Assembly: GCA_905205665.1 (NCBI GenBank) | Contig: CAJLEF010000012.1 | Span: forward strand, 1-32,178 | Source: an uncultured Bacillota bacterium | GTDB lineage: Bacteria > Bacillota_I > Bacilli_A > RF39 > UBA660 | Length of the DNA: 32,178 nucleotides | Direction: 5' to 3' | Made by a program: the position numbers and the translations under genes | The notes under the pieces: model-generated | Seen by the model: only the letters and a program-made list of their open reading frames with translations | What the model was told of the DNA's origin: nothing | Database searches by the model: none | Shown here: positions 24,613 to 32,178 of the stretch, one piece after another | Layout of the letters: the number at the start of each line of letters is the position of its first letter | How positions within the stretch are numbered: position 1 is the first letter of the stretch

Positions 24613-24911
24613 TATTTAACAATTTTCTTAATCGTAACTTTAGTATAAGGTTGTCTATGACCTTGAGTTTTACGATATTTTTTCTTAGGACGATATTTGA
24701 AGACAATAATCTTCTTTTGACGACCATGTTTTTCAACAGTACCAACTACTTTAGCACCTTTAACAGTAGGATTTCCAGATTTTCCATCAACGAATAAAAC
24801 GTCTGTAAATTCTACTTCAGTACCAACTTCGTTAGGTAATTTTTCAACATAGATTGTATCTCCTTCAGAAACATAATATTGTTTACCACCTGTAACAAAT
24901 ATAGCTTTCAT
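24612..24911 (-). CDS. rplU: 50S ribosomal protein L21
   Basis: L21 binds 23S rRNA in the large subunit. The 99 residues match the family throughout: FVTGGKQYYVSEGD at the start, VGTVEKHGRQKKIIVFKYRPKKKYRK in the middle and the GHRQPYTKVTI ending. An AAGGAGGT site lies 7 bases before the ATG. It is the first gene of the operon and follows a leader of about 100 bases that probably holds an autoregulatory L21-type structure. The consensus TTGACA-17-TAGAAT promoter is upstream. Confidence 0.98.
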   Translation of the reverse strand: MKAIFVTGGKQYYVSEGDTIYVEKLPNEVGTEVEFTDVLFVDGKSGNPTVKGAKVVGTVEKHGRQKKIIVFKYRPKKKYRKTQGHRQPYTKVTIKKIVK

Positions 24912-25014
24912 TTTTTACCTCCTTTATTAATTAAGACACGCCGAAGTAAGGTAACCAAATGGTCTTTATAATTCAGTTCGTGCGGTTTTATAAAAGCTAA
25001 TGGCTTTCAAAAAC
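24912..25014 (-). ncRNA. Probable L21-type ribosomal leader RNA
   Basis: The leader between the promoter and rplU is about 100 bases and holds several short hairpins: AAAGC/GCTTT near the 5' end, ACC/GGT in the middle, and a CACGAA...TTCG-GC-GTG pairing around them. A structured leader before rplU-prp-rpmA is known in Bacilli (L21 leader) and likely mediates autogenous control. I could not align it to the consensus from memory, so the call rests on position, length and structure. Confidence 0.45.
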
Positions 25015-25020
25015 ATATAT

Positions 25021-25049
25021 ATTCTATCAAATTCTCATAATACTGTCAA
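25021..25049 (-). promoter_or_regulatory. Promoter of rplU-prp-rpmA
   Basis: TTGACA (25044-25049) and TAGAAT (25021-25026) are separated by exactly 17 bases on the minus strand. Transcription would start near 25014. Confidence 0.8.
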
Positions 25050-25180
25050 ATTAAATATGCGATAAATAGGCAATTATTAATTCTTAAAATGTTGTGATAA
25101 ATTGTTCCATTTGTTTCTAAACAAAGTATACACCCTGAGATTATTTTTTAGCATTTTATCGTATCTTTTTCTCTCACAGT

Positions 25181-26593
25181 TTAATGCTTGACTAATTCCA
25201 GCTTATAATCCAACGTATTATCAACTAATGAAATTAAATTTTCTTCAGCTTTCGCTCTTAAAATATTTTTTAATTCACTATCAAATTGGGCTTTTATAGG
25301 GTTTAAATAACAAGAAACTGTTTTTTCAAATTCCTCATCTGCTTTAAACTTGGATTCTCTATAAAAAATCATATAAATCTCTGTATAGTTTATTATATCG
25401 TCTTCTGTAACCACTTCTTTTTTGGATAGCATTTCTAAATAAAGTGGTATAAACATTTTATAAATGTTGTAATCATATATGTTATTAGAATCTATTAAAT
25501 GATTATTGAAACGATAAATATCAAGCGTTGGAAAACGGTTTTCTAACTTTTCAAAATACTCTTCATAAGTTTCATTTTCTTTAAAAGTTACGGTTTCACT
25601 GTCTATCATACTCAATAAATCAAGAGTTAATGTATCATAATCATGATACCCGTCATTTTTTTCTTTTTTGTGAATAGTGCCGTCAAAAAATCTTCTTTTT
25701 TGAAGCATAGCTATAATTTTATCTTTGCCCTCTTCCTTTATCTTTTCTTCAACTAAGTCATATGGAGTTTTGGTATTTGGAATCTCATATGTTTGACCAT
25801 TAAAATATTTATCATAAACACCTATAAGATACTTATTTTTTTGTCTATCATCTAAACGGCAATAATATTCATAATGAACATCTTCTTCTTCATTAAAAAA
25901 ACTATTATATTGTTCATAAGAATATGGTTTTAAAAGAACTTTTTCAATATCGTTTGCAGGATAAATGTTATGAAGATCTATTTCATCAACAAAAAGAGCT
26001 ATTGATTTTTTGTGCTTGTTAATTGAATCAACCCATATGTGTAATTTCCAAAAAAAGGATTCACCATATTTTTCTTTTAATTTTAAAGATAATTCTTCTG
26101 GTTGTAATAAAGCTAGTTTCAATATGTCATCTTCTCCAATAAAATTTTGAATAATAAAAAGAGAAAAAGTAGCCTTTTGCTCGACTAAACTTAAATCTAA
26201 ATAATTTAAAGCTATTTCATATACTTCTTTATTTTTCATTTTATCTTGTGAATAAGACTCAGCATTTTTTAATATTTTGCATATCTCTTCGGTGGTCAAA
26301 TTATTAATATTATTTTGCCAAAATCGCTCTAATTTAAATTTTTGCTCTTCAGGGGTATATTTCACAATCGTTGAAAGTAGTTTATCAGTATCATTATTTT
26401 CTACTTCTTTTGCTATTTTTTGTTTTTTAGTGAAGTTCAAATTATCTTTAAGTGTAGAAGACGTTGCTAATAATGCATAGATAGCTAAAATAGTCAAAAA
26501 TTTTTTAACACATTTGGTCATATCTTCTTTATATATTTTTTGGATTTCAGTTTCCTTATTTATATTTTCTATATTTTTACCTTTATTTAACAT
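25181..26593 (-). CDS. Unrecognised membrane-anchored helical protein, 470 aa
   Basis: I do not recognise this protein. It has about 28 charged residues, a hydrophobic segment (about 32-48, FLTILAIYALLA) and then over 420 residues that look almost wholly alpha-helical and rich in Glu, Lys, Asn, Tyr and Leu. The long C-terminal part would be extracellular if the segment is an anchor. No repeats, catalytic signature or sorting motif is visible. The frame is open to 26620, but AAAGGAAAA lies 8 bases before the ATG at 26593 and nothing better precedes the earlier ATGs. A TTGACA-17-TAAACT promoter is directly upstream, so it is a single-gene unit between rplU and tdk. No clear terminator was found after it. 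Confidence 0.7.
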   Translation of the reverse strand: MLNKGKNIENINKETEIQKIYKEDMTKCVKKFLTILAIYALLATSSTLKDNLNFTKKQKIAKEVENNDTDKLLSTIVKYTPEEQKFKLERFWQNNINNLTTEEICKILKNAESYSQDKMKNKEVYEIALNYLDLSLVEQKATFSLFIIQNFIGEDDILKLALLQPEELSLKLKEKYGESFFWKLHIWVDSINKHKKSIALFVDEIDLHNIYPANDIEKVLLKPYSYEQYNSFFNEEEDVHYEYYCRLDDRQKNKYLIGVYDKYFNGQTYEIPNTKTPYDLVEEKIKEEGKDKIIAMLQKRRFFDGTIHKKEKNDGYHDYDTLTLDLLSMIDSETVTFKENETYEEYFEKLENRFPTLDIYRFNNHLIDSNNIYDYNIYKMFIPLYLEMLSKKEVVTEDDIINYTEIYMIFYRESKFKADEEFEKTVSCYLNPIKAQFDSELKNILRAKAEENLISLVDNTLDYKLELVKH

Positions 26594-26625
26594 AATTATC
26601 ATTTTCCTTTTTTTACGCATTGATT

Positions 26626-26654
26626 AGTTTATTAAAATTAATCTAACTTGTCAA
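26626..26654 (-). promoter_or_regulatory. Promoter of the 470-aa membrane protein gene
   Basis: TTGACA (26649-26654) and TAAACT (26626-26631) are 17 bases apart on the minus strand. They begin directly after the T run of the tdk terminator and lie about 30 bases before the ATG at 26593. Confidence 0.65.
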
Positions 26655-26656
26655 AT

Positions 26657-26697
26657 AAAAAAGTTCAGTTTCTTTGTTTTAGAAAATTGAACTTTTT
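26657..26697 (-). terminator. Terminator of glyQS-tdk
   Basis: A 9- to 10-bp stem AAAAGTTCA/TGAACTTTT (26659-26667, 26688-26696) with a 20-base loop ends in TTTTTT on the minus strand, 11 bases after the tdk stop. Confidence 0.75.
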
Positions 26698-26707
26698 AAT
26701 CTAAATC

Positions 26708-27280
26708 TTATCTTCCAGCTTTTCCTAAATCTTTTGTTTGATAATGCTTACGGCATAATGAAGTATAAGATTCATTGCCACCCAAAAGAATTTGGCTTCC
26801 TTCATCTACCATTTTACCATCAATTACTCGTGCGTTCATAATGGCTTTCTTGCCACACCAGCAAATCGTTGGAATTTCTTCAATAACATTGGCTATTTCC
26901 AAAAGTCTTTTGCTTCCTTCAAAAAGATGACTTTGAAAATCAGTCTTAAGTCCATAGCAAATAACTGGTATATTCTCATTATCAACAATACTAGCTAAAG
27001 CATCTACTTGTTTTTCTGTTAAAAATTGAGCTTCATCCACTAAAATACAAGCATATTTATGAGGCTTTTCTAAAAATGCTTTTAAAAATTCTTCCACATA
27101 AATGCATTCTGCTTCTAGACCTATCCGTGATTTAATTATCATTTTACCGTCTCTTTTTTCACAACTAGGTTTTAAAAGCAAAACTTCTTGACCTCTTTCT
27201 ATATAATTGTAACGAACCATAAGCATATTAGCAGTTTTACTAGCGCCCATGGCTCCGTAACGAAAGTAAAGCTTTGCCAT
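26708..27280 (-). CDS. tdk: Thymidine kinase (type II)
   Basis: The enzyme phosphorylates thymidine with ATP to give dTMP for salvage. The 190 residues have a P-loop GAMGASKT (about 9-16), LVDEAQFL (about 81-88) with the catalytic Glu, CYGLKTDF before the lasso region, and a zinc module formed by CWCGKKA and the later CRKHY. Length is normal for the TK1-like family. The ATG overlaps the glyQS TAA by one base (TAATG) and the ribosome site lies inside the end of glyQS, so tdk is translated from the glyQS message and should fall under the same glycine-sensing T-box. That places a nucleotide salvage enzyme under tRNA-Gly control by operon membership. Confidence 0.96.
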   Translation of the reverse strand: MAKLYFRYGAMGASKTANMLMVRYNYIERGQEVLLLKPSCEKRDGKMIIKSRIGLEAECIYVEEFLKAFLEKPHKYACILVDEAQFLTEKQVDALASIVDNENIPVICYGLKTDFQSHLFEGSKRLLEIANVIEEIPTICWCGKKAIMNARVIDGKMVDEGSQILLGGNESYTSLCRKHYQTKDLGKAGR

Positions 27281-28653
27281 TACATATCTACTCTTTCATG
27301 AATATAAGTTTTTAAATCGTTTAAATCCATCGTAATTTGTTCCATGGTATCTCTATCTCTAATCGTAACCGTATTATTGTTTAAAGTTTCATCATCTACT
27401 GTTACACATAAAGGTGTTCCAACGGCATCACTTCGACGATATCTTTTACCAATAGAACCAGCTTCATCATAAGTGCACATAAAGTCTTTAGCTAAATCGC
27501 CATAAATTTCCATAGCTTTTTCACTATGATGTTTTTTAATTAAAGGTAAAATAGTCACTTTTAAAGGAGCTAAAGCTGGATTAATTTTTAAAACTAAACG
27601 GGTTTCATTTTCTAAGACTTCTTCTTTATACGCATCAGCAAGTAACGCAAGAACTAAACGATCTAACCCAACAGATGGTTCAATAACATAAGGTAAATAT
27701 TTTTCATTAGTAACTGGATCTAAATATCTTAAATCTTGTTTAGAATGTTCTTGATGAACGCTTAAATCATAATCTGTACGATCGGCAATTCCCCAAAGTT
27801 CACCCCAACCCATTGGGTACTTATATTCAATATCCGTCGTTGCTTTACTATAGAAAGATAATTCTTCTTTTTCATGATCACGATATCTTAAGTTATCTTT
27901 GTTAATTCCTAAATCTTTTAAAAATTCTAAGCAGAAACTTTTATAATAACCAAACCACTCTAAGTCCGTACCTGGTTTACAGAAGAATTCTAATTCCATT
28001 TGTTCAAATTCACGTGTTCTAAAAGTAAAGTTTCCTGGTGTAATTTCATTTCTAAAACTTTTACCTGTTTGACCAATACCAAAAGGAACTTTTGCACGCA
28101 TACTTCTTTGAACATTTAAAAAGTTAACAAATATTCCTTGGGCAGTTTCTCCTCTTAAATAAACTTTACTTTTTGTATCTTCTGTCACACCTTGATGGGT
28201 TTCAAACAAAAGATTGAATTGTCTAATTGGAGTAAAATCACAAGCTCCACAGTTAGGGCAAATAATATGTTTGTCTTTAATATAATTTTCTAGTTTTTCT
28301 GCGTCCCAACCATCACCTGTTTCGGCACCGTCTGTAAATTCTTCAATAAGTTTATCCGCTCTATGACGAGTTTTACATCTTTTACAGTCAATTAATGGAT
28401 CAGCAAAAGAAGCTACATGGCCACTTGCTACCCAAACTTCTGGATTCATTAAAATAGCAGAATCAAGTCCGTAGTTATAAGGATTTTCTTGAATAAATTT
28501 TTTCCACCACATCTTACGAACATTATTTTTAAGTTCCACACCTAAAGAACCATAATCCCAAGTATTAGATAAACCTCCATAAATTTCACTTCCTTGGAAA
28601 ATATAACCATATTGTTTACAATAATTCACTAACATTTCCATTGTTACATTCAT
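27280..28653 (-). CDS. glyQS: Glycyl-tRNA synthetase (single-chain, class II)
   Basis: This enzyme charges tRNA-Gly and acts as an alpha2 dimer in the cytoplasm. The 457 residues match the eukaryote/archaea/Gram-positive type: an opening with YGYIFQGSEIYGGLSNTWDYG, WVASGHVASFADP, a cysteine group (CKRC...CPNCGACDF), motif 2 region FRNEITPGNFTFRTREFEQME, motif 3 VIEPSVGLDRLVLALL (about 336-351), and a C-terminal anticodon-binding domain from about residue 365. No start problem exists: the ATG follows an AGAGAGGATG ribosome site by 7 bases. A T-box leader with its own promoter precedes it, and tdk follows with a one-base overlap. Confidence 0.98.
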   Translation of the reverse strand: MNVTMEMLVNYCKQYGYIFQGSEIYGGLSNTWDYGSLGVELKNNVRKMWWKKFIQENPYNYGLDSAILMNPEVWVASGHVASFADPLIDCKRCKTRHRADKLIEEFTDGAETGDGWDAEKLENYIKDKHIICPNCGACDFTPIRQFNLLFETHQGVTEDTKSKVYLRGETAQGIFVNFLNVQRSMRAKVPFGIGQTGKSFRNEITPGNFTFRTREFEQMELEFFCKPGTDLEWFGYYKSFCLEFLKDLGINKDNLRYRDHEKEELSFYSKATTDIEYKYPMGWGELWGIADRTDYDLSVHQEHSKQDLRYLDPVTNEKYLPYVIEPSVGLDRLVLALLADAYKEEVLENETRLVLKINPALAPLKVTILPLIKKHHSEKAMEIYGDLAKDFMCTYDEAGSIGKRYRRSDAVGTPLCVTVDDETLNNNTVTIRDRDTMEQITMDLNDLKTYIHERVDM

Positions 28654-28672
28654 TTTTTCTCATCCTCTCTTT

Positions 28673-28796
28673 AAAAAAAAAACTTCTTCAAATAATGTAA
28701 GGACGAGTTAATACCCGCGGTTCCACCTTACTTATTCAAAGAAGAATCCCTTTTATCTATATAGCTCCGGTTTTCCACACCTTCATCGCTTGTATA
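28673..28796 (-). promoter_or_regulatory. Glycine T-box leader with terminator
   Basis: The minus strand carries the T-box core GGTGGAACCGCG (28716-28727). The terminator is a long stem pairing 28683-28702 with 28726-28744 and ending in ten T (28673-28682). Uncharged tRNA-Gly should pair with the core and favour the antiterminator, turning on glyQS-tdk. The 5' part is short: about 50 bases upstream of the terminator arm, with GCGATGAAGG, a GGT/ACC pairing around GTGGAAA (a possible GGA specifier) and a closing CTTATA/TATATAG stem. A standard stem I is about twice as long. Confidence 0.85.
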
Positions 28797-28801
28797 AGCT
28801 T

Positions 28802-28831
28802 ATTATATACTATCCAATTACTAAATTTCAA
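28802..28831 (-). promoter_or_regulatory. Promoter of glyQS-tdk
   Basis: TTGAAA (28826-28831) and TATAAT (28802-28807) are 18 bases apart on the minus strand, placing the start near 28796 and giving a leader of about 140 bases. The stretch from here to the next gene's terminator (29061) has no gene that I can see. Confidence 0.7.
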
Positions 28832-29060
28832 GAATTTTTATAACGACTTTATATTTAGCTTCACTTTGTGGTGTTTATTCATATTTCTAAACAAATCCGA
28901 TAATTTGCTTTATCGTTACATTTAATATTTAAAGCAAAGGTATCAGAATGAAAAGTAGTTTTTTTCTCATTCGTTAAAGTATATAGTTTTTAAAAATTAC
29001 CATGAAACTTTTTGATAAAAATTTAATGTTTCGTATAAGATTTATAACGAAAGAAAACGG

Positions 29061-29086
29061 AATCTAAGAGTTTTGTATCTTAGATT
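29061..29086 (-). terminator. Weak terminator of the pilin-adhesin gene
   Basis: A perfect 9-bp stem AATCTAAGA/TCTTAGATT (29061-29069, 29078-29086) with an 8-base loop overlaps the stop codon. It is followed by CCGTTTTC rather than a clean T run, so termination may be incomplete. Confidence 0.5.
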
Positions 29087-31995
29087 TTAAATATTTGAAG
29101 ATAAACAGCAGTACTCGTGTAATAAATTTCGGGGTTATCGAAATAATAGTACTCACCATCATATTTTTTAGTAGTTACTTTAGTTTTTTGATAAACATAA
29201 TTAGCGCTGACATTAGCATGATAACTATAAAATTCGGTTGCATAACCTGATTCATTTAATTTAACATTTTTACCATTCAATTCTAAATATCCAGAAGAAT
29301 CTATATATTCTTGAATCATACAAGTAAAATCATTACTTGACTTAGAACCAGCACATATTACTGCATAATTATCGTAGCTTTCATAATCATCACCATCAAC
29401 TGAATAAACACATTCACCACGGTAAGTGGAATATTCATGCCAAGAACCTACTTCACATGAAAATGGTATAGTATTAAAGACACTCTGAGGAGATTTTGGT
29501 GCAGAGGCTTCCATAATAAGGGCTTTACCACTATAAGCCGTACCCATATAATTATACGCTTTTTCATCATAATCTTGGACATTAAAATCATCATTATTAC
29601 ACCAACAATTTTGTTCTTTGGTAGAACATTTTTGACTACATTTAGAACTTGCTGTTCTTCCAGATGTCCTCACAAGTTCGAAACGACTACTCTTTCTTAA
29701 AGCCTCTTGGGCTTTCGAACTACTACTTATGACGCTGGCACTGGTTGGACAATCATACATAGCATTTCTGAATGCTTGGTGTTCAATGTAAGAGGCAAAT
29801 TTGCCATTATTAATAGCGGTTTTAAATTTACTTACATCACAAGCAACCGTTTTACTCCAGTTATAATCATCAGGATTTTCACTTACTATAGTAGCGGTGG
29901 CCCTAGAATTACTACTATAATTTCCGGCTTTATCTTTTACTCTGACATAGAAAGTATGGGTCCCATCTTTTACGTTGGTAAATGTGTATTTATTTGAAGT
30001 GCTTGAATTCCATGAGCCATTATCTAATTTATACTCGTAACTGACAACACCACTTAAATTATCTTTTGCATTGTTAGCCGAGACGGTTACATTACTGTTT
30101 GAAACACTGGCACTTATAGATACCGTTGGTGCCGTGTTATCGGCATAGTAGTTTCTACTACATACGGTACTTGACGTATTACCGGCATTATCGGTAACAT
30201 TCAGACAAACTTTTTGATTAGAAGCATTTGTAATACCGACATTTATTTTATTACTTGAAATAGAAACATTTGTATTTGGAGTACAATTATACGTATTTTT
30301 ACAGTATTTGGCACTTGAAAGACCACTTATTGTATCTCCTAAGTTGCCTGTAATACTGGCGGTTTTCACCCAACCATTTTCTCCTGCCGTACTACTTTCT
30401 GATAAACTAATCGTTGGATTTACACCATCAACATTGTAAGCACTCGAACAAACCTTGCCAGTCGAGTTTCCGGCTTTATCGGTTACGATGGTACAAACTT
30501 TACGATTTTTACCATTACTTAACTTGACATTAAAACTTCCTGTGGCATTTGTTGTAGGATTACAATCGTTTTCACCTTCACAATATTTGATAGAAGAAAT
30601 ACCACTTAAGGCATCCGACACATTGGCTTTTAAAGTGATGTTTTTATAATAACCATTGGAACCAGCTGTTTGATTCGTTACACTATAACGAATGGTTGGT
30701 TTATCTTTATCAATCATGACGTTGGTCGTCACTTCATTACTTTTATTACCCGCTTTGTCATAACAGGTAAAACGAACTATCTTTTTTTGATTGCCTGTAA
30801 ATACTGGCGTGTACGTAAATCCTTTGGCCTCATAAGTTTTGTTATAACGTTCGTAACTTTCGTTATCTATTTTTGTGGCACAAAAATCTAAATTATCAAT
30901 CGTCCAATTGACACCTAACGTTACATCATTACTGGTCCAAGCATTACCCGAACTATTGGTAACATTTATCGTAAAACCAGACGTCATTACTTTTTCCACA
31001 TGAATTTTACTGTTATCATTTAAATCGGACATATTGCCCGCTTTATCTTTAACACATAAATAGTAATCGCCATTATCTAAATATAGAGTTTGACTTGTTT
31101 CCGAAGTTTCTTTTTTATTGCTTTCGTATTCGGCTGAATCACAGGTCGAGGTGGCATTGACATAAGAAAATTCTTTAATACCACTGCCTTCATAATCGGT
31201 TAAATCAATATCCACTTTTCTTAATTTACTTGTGTAATTATCGTTATTCAAATTAACTCTTAAAACCCCCGGTTTTTGATTATCAATTAAGGTATTATAG
31301 TCATAGGATTGCGTGGTTAATTGATCATTAATCTTTAATGTGACATTTAAACGAACGGTTAGGGTTTTGATTTCTTCGGCACTTACCGTATACACACAAG
31401 TCCCGTCTAAAAACTCTTCTTTCGTACAGGTTTTATCGCCATCTCCACTCCACGTAAGACTTTCTAAACTATCCATATCTTCTGCCTTTTTAAATTGAAA
31501 TTGAAAGGTTTCAAAAGATGTTTTTACCCAAGAAGAACGGGCTACTTCATTGTTATTTTCATCAAAAGCCGTGATATAACCTTTGCCATAACGATTATTT
31601 AATTCTTCACCACTTAAGCATTCATTATTTTCGATATAATGGGCTTTATAAGCATTATCTTCATAGTTAACTTCGATAATATCACAGTTCATCTTTCGAT
31701 TTGAACGTGGATCTATTAAAGTGCCATTTTCATTATCCGGACTCATAATTCCTTCTTTAATAAGTGTGTTAACATCCATAACAAAAACACTTGATGATTC
31801 CGAATATCCTTCTGCTTTAGCTAAAAGTTCCGTTACTTTAGCTTGATAAATATTCTCTTTACTTCGATTAGAAATCGTAGAATAAGTAGGAATAGCTATC
31901 AATAAAAGAACCGCCATAATGCTAATCACACTAATAAGTTCAATTAAAGTAAATCCTTTCGTTAACTTATTTAACTGTTTTTTTCTATTTTTCAT
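29080..31995 (-). CDS. Type IV prepilin-like surface protein with Ig-like repeats
   Basis: The 971-residue protein begins with a prepilin signal: a basic leader, the cleavage site KG|FTLIELISV (after Gly14, with Glu at mature position 5) and a hydrophobic helix to about residue 36. A pseudopilin-like head follows (about 40-160) with CDIIEV...CLSG cysteines. From about 240 to 705 come five Ig-like repeats of roughly 95 residues, each with a D(K/N)AGN motif (316-320, 413-417, 506-510, 602-606, 688-692) and mostly one or two cysteine pairs. The last 260 residues form a Cys-rich, Tyr-rich domain (KCSQKCSTKEQNCWC). AGAGGATAG lies just before the ATG. No pilus assembly genes or prepilin peptidase are in the window. 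A tip adhesin of a type IV filament is the best guess. Confidence 0.88.
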   Translation of the reverse strand: MKNRKKQLNKLTKGFTLIELISVISIMAVLLLIAIPTYSTISNRSKENIYQAKVTELLAKAEGYSESSSVFVMDVNTLIKEGIMSPDNENGTLIDPRSNRKMNCDIIEVNYEDNAYKAHYIENNECLSGEELNNRYGKGYITAFDENNNEVARSSWVKTSFETFQFQFKKAEDMDSLESLTWSGDGDKTCTKEEFLDGTCVYTVSAEEIKTLTVRLNVTLKINDQLTTQSYDYNTLIDNQKPGVLRVNLNNDNYTSKLRKVDIDLTDYEGSGIKEFSYVNATSTCDSAEYESNKKETSETSQTLYLDNGDYYLCVKDKAGNMSDLNDNSKIHVEKVMTSGFTINVTNSSGNAWTSNDVTLGVNWTIDNLDFCATKIDNESYERYNKTYEAKGFTYTPVFTGNQKKIVRFTCYDKAGNKSNEVTTNVMIDKDKPTIRYSVTNQTAGSNGYYKNITLKANVSDALSGISSIKYCEGENDCNPTTNATGSFNVKLSNGKNRKVCTIVTDKAGNSTGKVCSSAYNVDGVNPTISLSESSTAGENGWVKTASITGNLGDTISGLSSAKYCKNTYNCTPNTNVSISSNKINVGITNASNQKVCLNVTDNAGNTSSTVCSRNYYADNTAPTVSISASVSNSNVTVSANNAKDNLSGVVSYEYKLDNGSWNSSTSNKYTFTNVKDGTHTFYVRVKDKAGNYSSNSRATATIVSENPDDYNWSKTVACDVSKFKTAINNGKFASYIEHQAFRNAMYDCPTSASVISSSSKAQEALRKSSRFELVRTSGRTASSKCSQKCSTKEQNCWCNNDDFNVQDYDEKAYNYMGTAYSGKALIMEASAPKSPQSVFNTIPFSCEVGSWHEYSTYRGECVYSVDGDDYESYDNYAVICAGSKSSNDFTCMIQEYIDSSGYLELNGKNVKLNESGYATEFYSYHANVSANYVYQKTKVTTKKYDGEYYYFDNPEIYYTSTAVYLQIFKI

Positions 31996-32132
31996 CTCTA
32001 TCCTCTACCTTGTTAGTATTATCTCACATTATTTATAAAAGAAAAAGAAAAAGACGACCATTTATCATGAACTTCTTTCTAGTATACTAATAATCTTCAT
32101 TTATCCTATTAAAACTTAAAGGTAATAAAAAT

Positions 32133-32156
32133 CCACGCCTAAAAGACGTGGTTTTT
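32133..32156 (+). terminator. Hairpin with T run at the window edge
   Basis: On the plus strand CCACG/CGTGG (32133-32137, 32147-32151; 9-base loop) is followed by TTTTT, then a GGCCT-ATA-AGGCC dyad (32163-32175). It could be a terminator for a plus-strand gene or the subterminal hairpin of an IS200/IS605-type element continuing past the edge. No plus-strand gene lies upstream here, which slightly favours the transposon reading. Confidence 0.3.
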
Positions 32157-32178
32157 CGCTAAGGCCTATAAGGCCCGT

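Noticed and set aside
28861..29060. A further riboswitch or longer T-box stem I upstream of the glyQS promoter
   Set aside because: Only short unrelated inverted repeats were found, and none resembles T-box stem I elements.
29061..32000. CRISPR-like or DNA-level tandem repeats in the adhesin gene
   Set aside because: The repeats are at protein level only, with about 95-residue spacing and diverged DNA; no direct repeats with spacers are present.

Overview
The window is chromosomal DNA of a very AT-rich, low-GC Gram-positive bacterium. PolC beside DnaE, L27 with a Prp-cleavable leader next to its protease Prp, a single-chain glycyl-tRNA synthetase behind a T-box, and AAGGAGG-type ribosome sites all point to Bacilli or a walled Tenericutes-like gut lineage (RF39 and relatives are a reasonable guess). 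TGA is a true stop (prp ends in TGA overlapping the rpmA ATG) and tryptophan is TGG, so the Mycoplasma code is not used. Placement is inferred from gene content only.

Layout. 1-2080: two divergent unrecognised genes. 2078-5675: a membrane-anchored surface protein whose promoter has a ten-base homopolymer in its spacer, then an IS30-family element with a frameshifted transposase, then older transposase debris. 5676-8786: a minus-strand DUF4358-MBOAT-DHHW operon for extracellular O-acylation, with a small terminator-like hairpin inside it. 8931-12251: a permease-ATPase-permease ABC exporter operon behind a consensus promoter. 12391-13120: a deleted IS30-like remnant and an orphan copy of the surface-gene promoter. 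13142-13891: rpmG-efp. 14004-21507: both replicative DNA polymerases, dnaE then polC in transcription order. 21587-22921: a CPBP membrane protein and a membrane-anchored protein. 23040-23974: a possible 16-codon gene and a twice-broken pseudogene. 24014-25049: rplU-prp-rpmA with an L21-type leader. 25181-26593: an unrecognised membrane-anchored protein. 26708-28831: T-box-controlled glyQS-tdk. 29080-31995: a 971-residue prepilin-like protein carrying about five Ig-like repeats.

How the genes work together. Most of the window is housekeeping (replication, translation, thymidine salvage) on the minus strand. The variable part is the cell surface: a surface protein with a probably slippage-prone promoter, a pilin-adhesin, an acylation operon and an exporter. 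IS30-type elements and their relics lie next to the surface-gene promoter and next to its orphan copy. The most unusual item is that homopolymer-spacer promoter and its decayed duplicate; next are the pilin/Ig fusion, the very compact glycine T-box leader and the possible short transcript at 23003-23111. All calls are from reading the sequence; no search or folding program was run.
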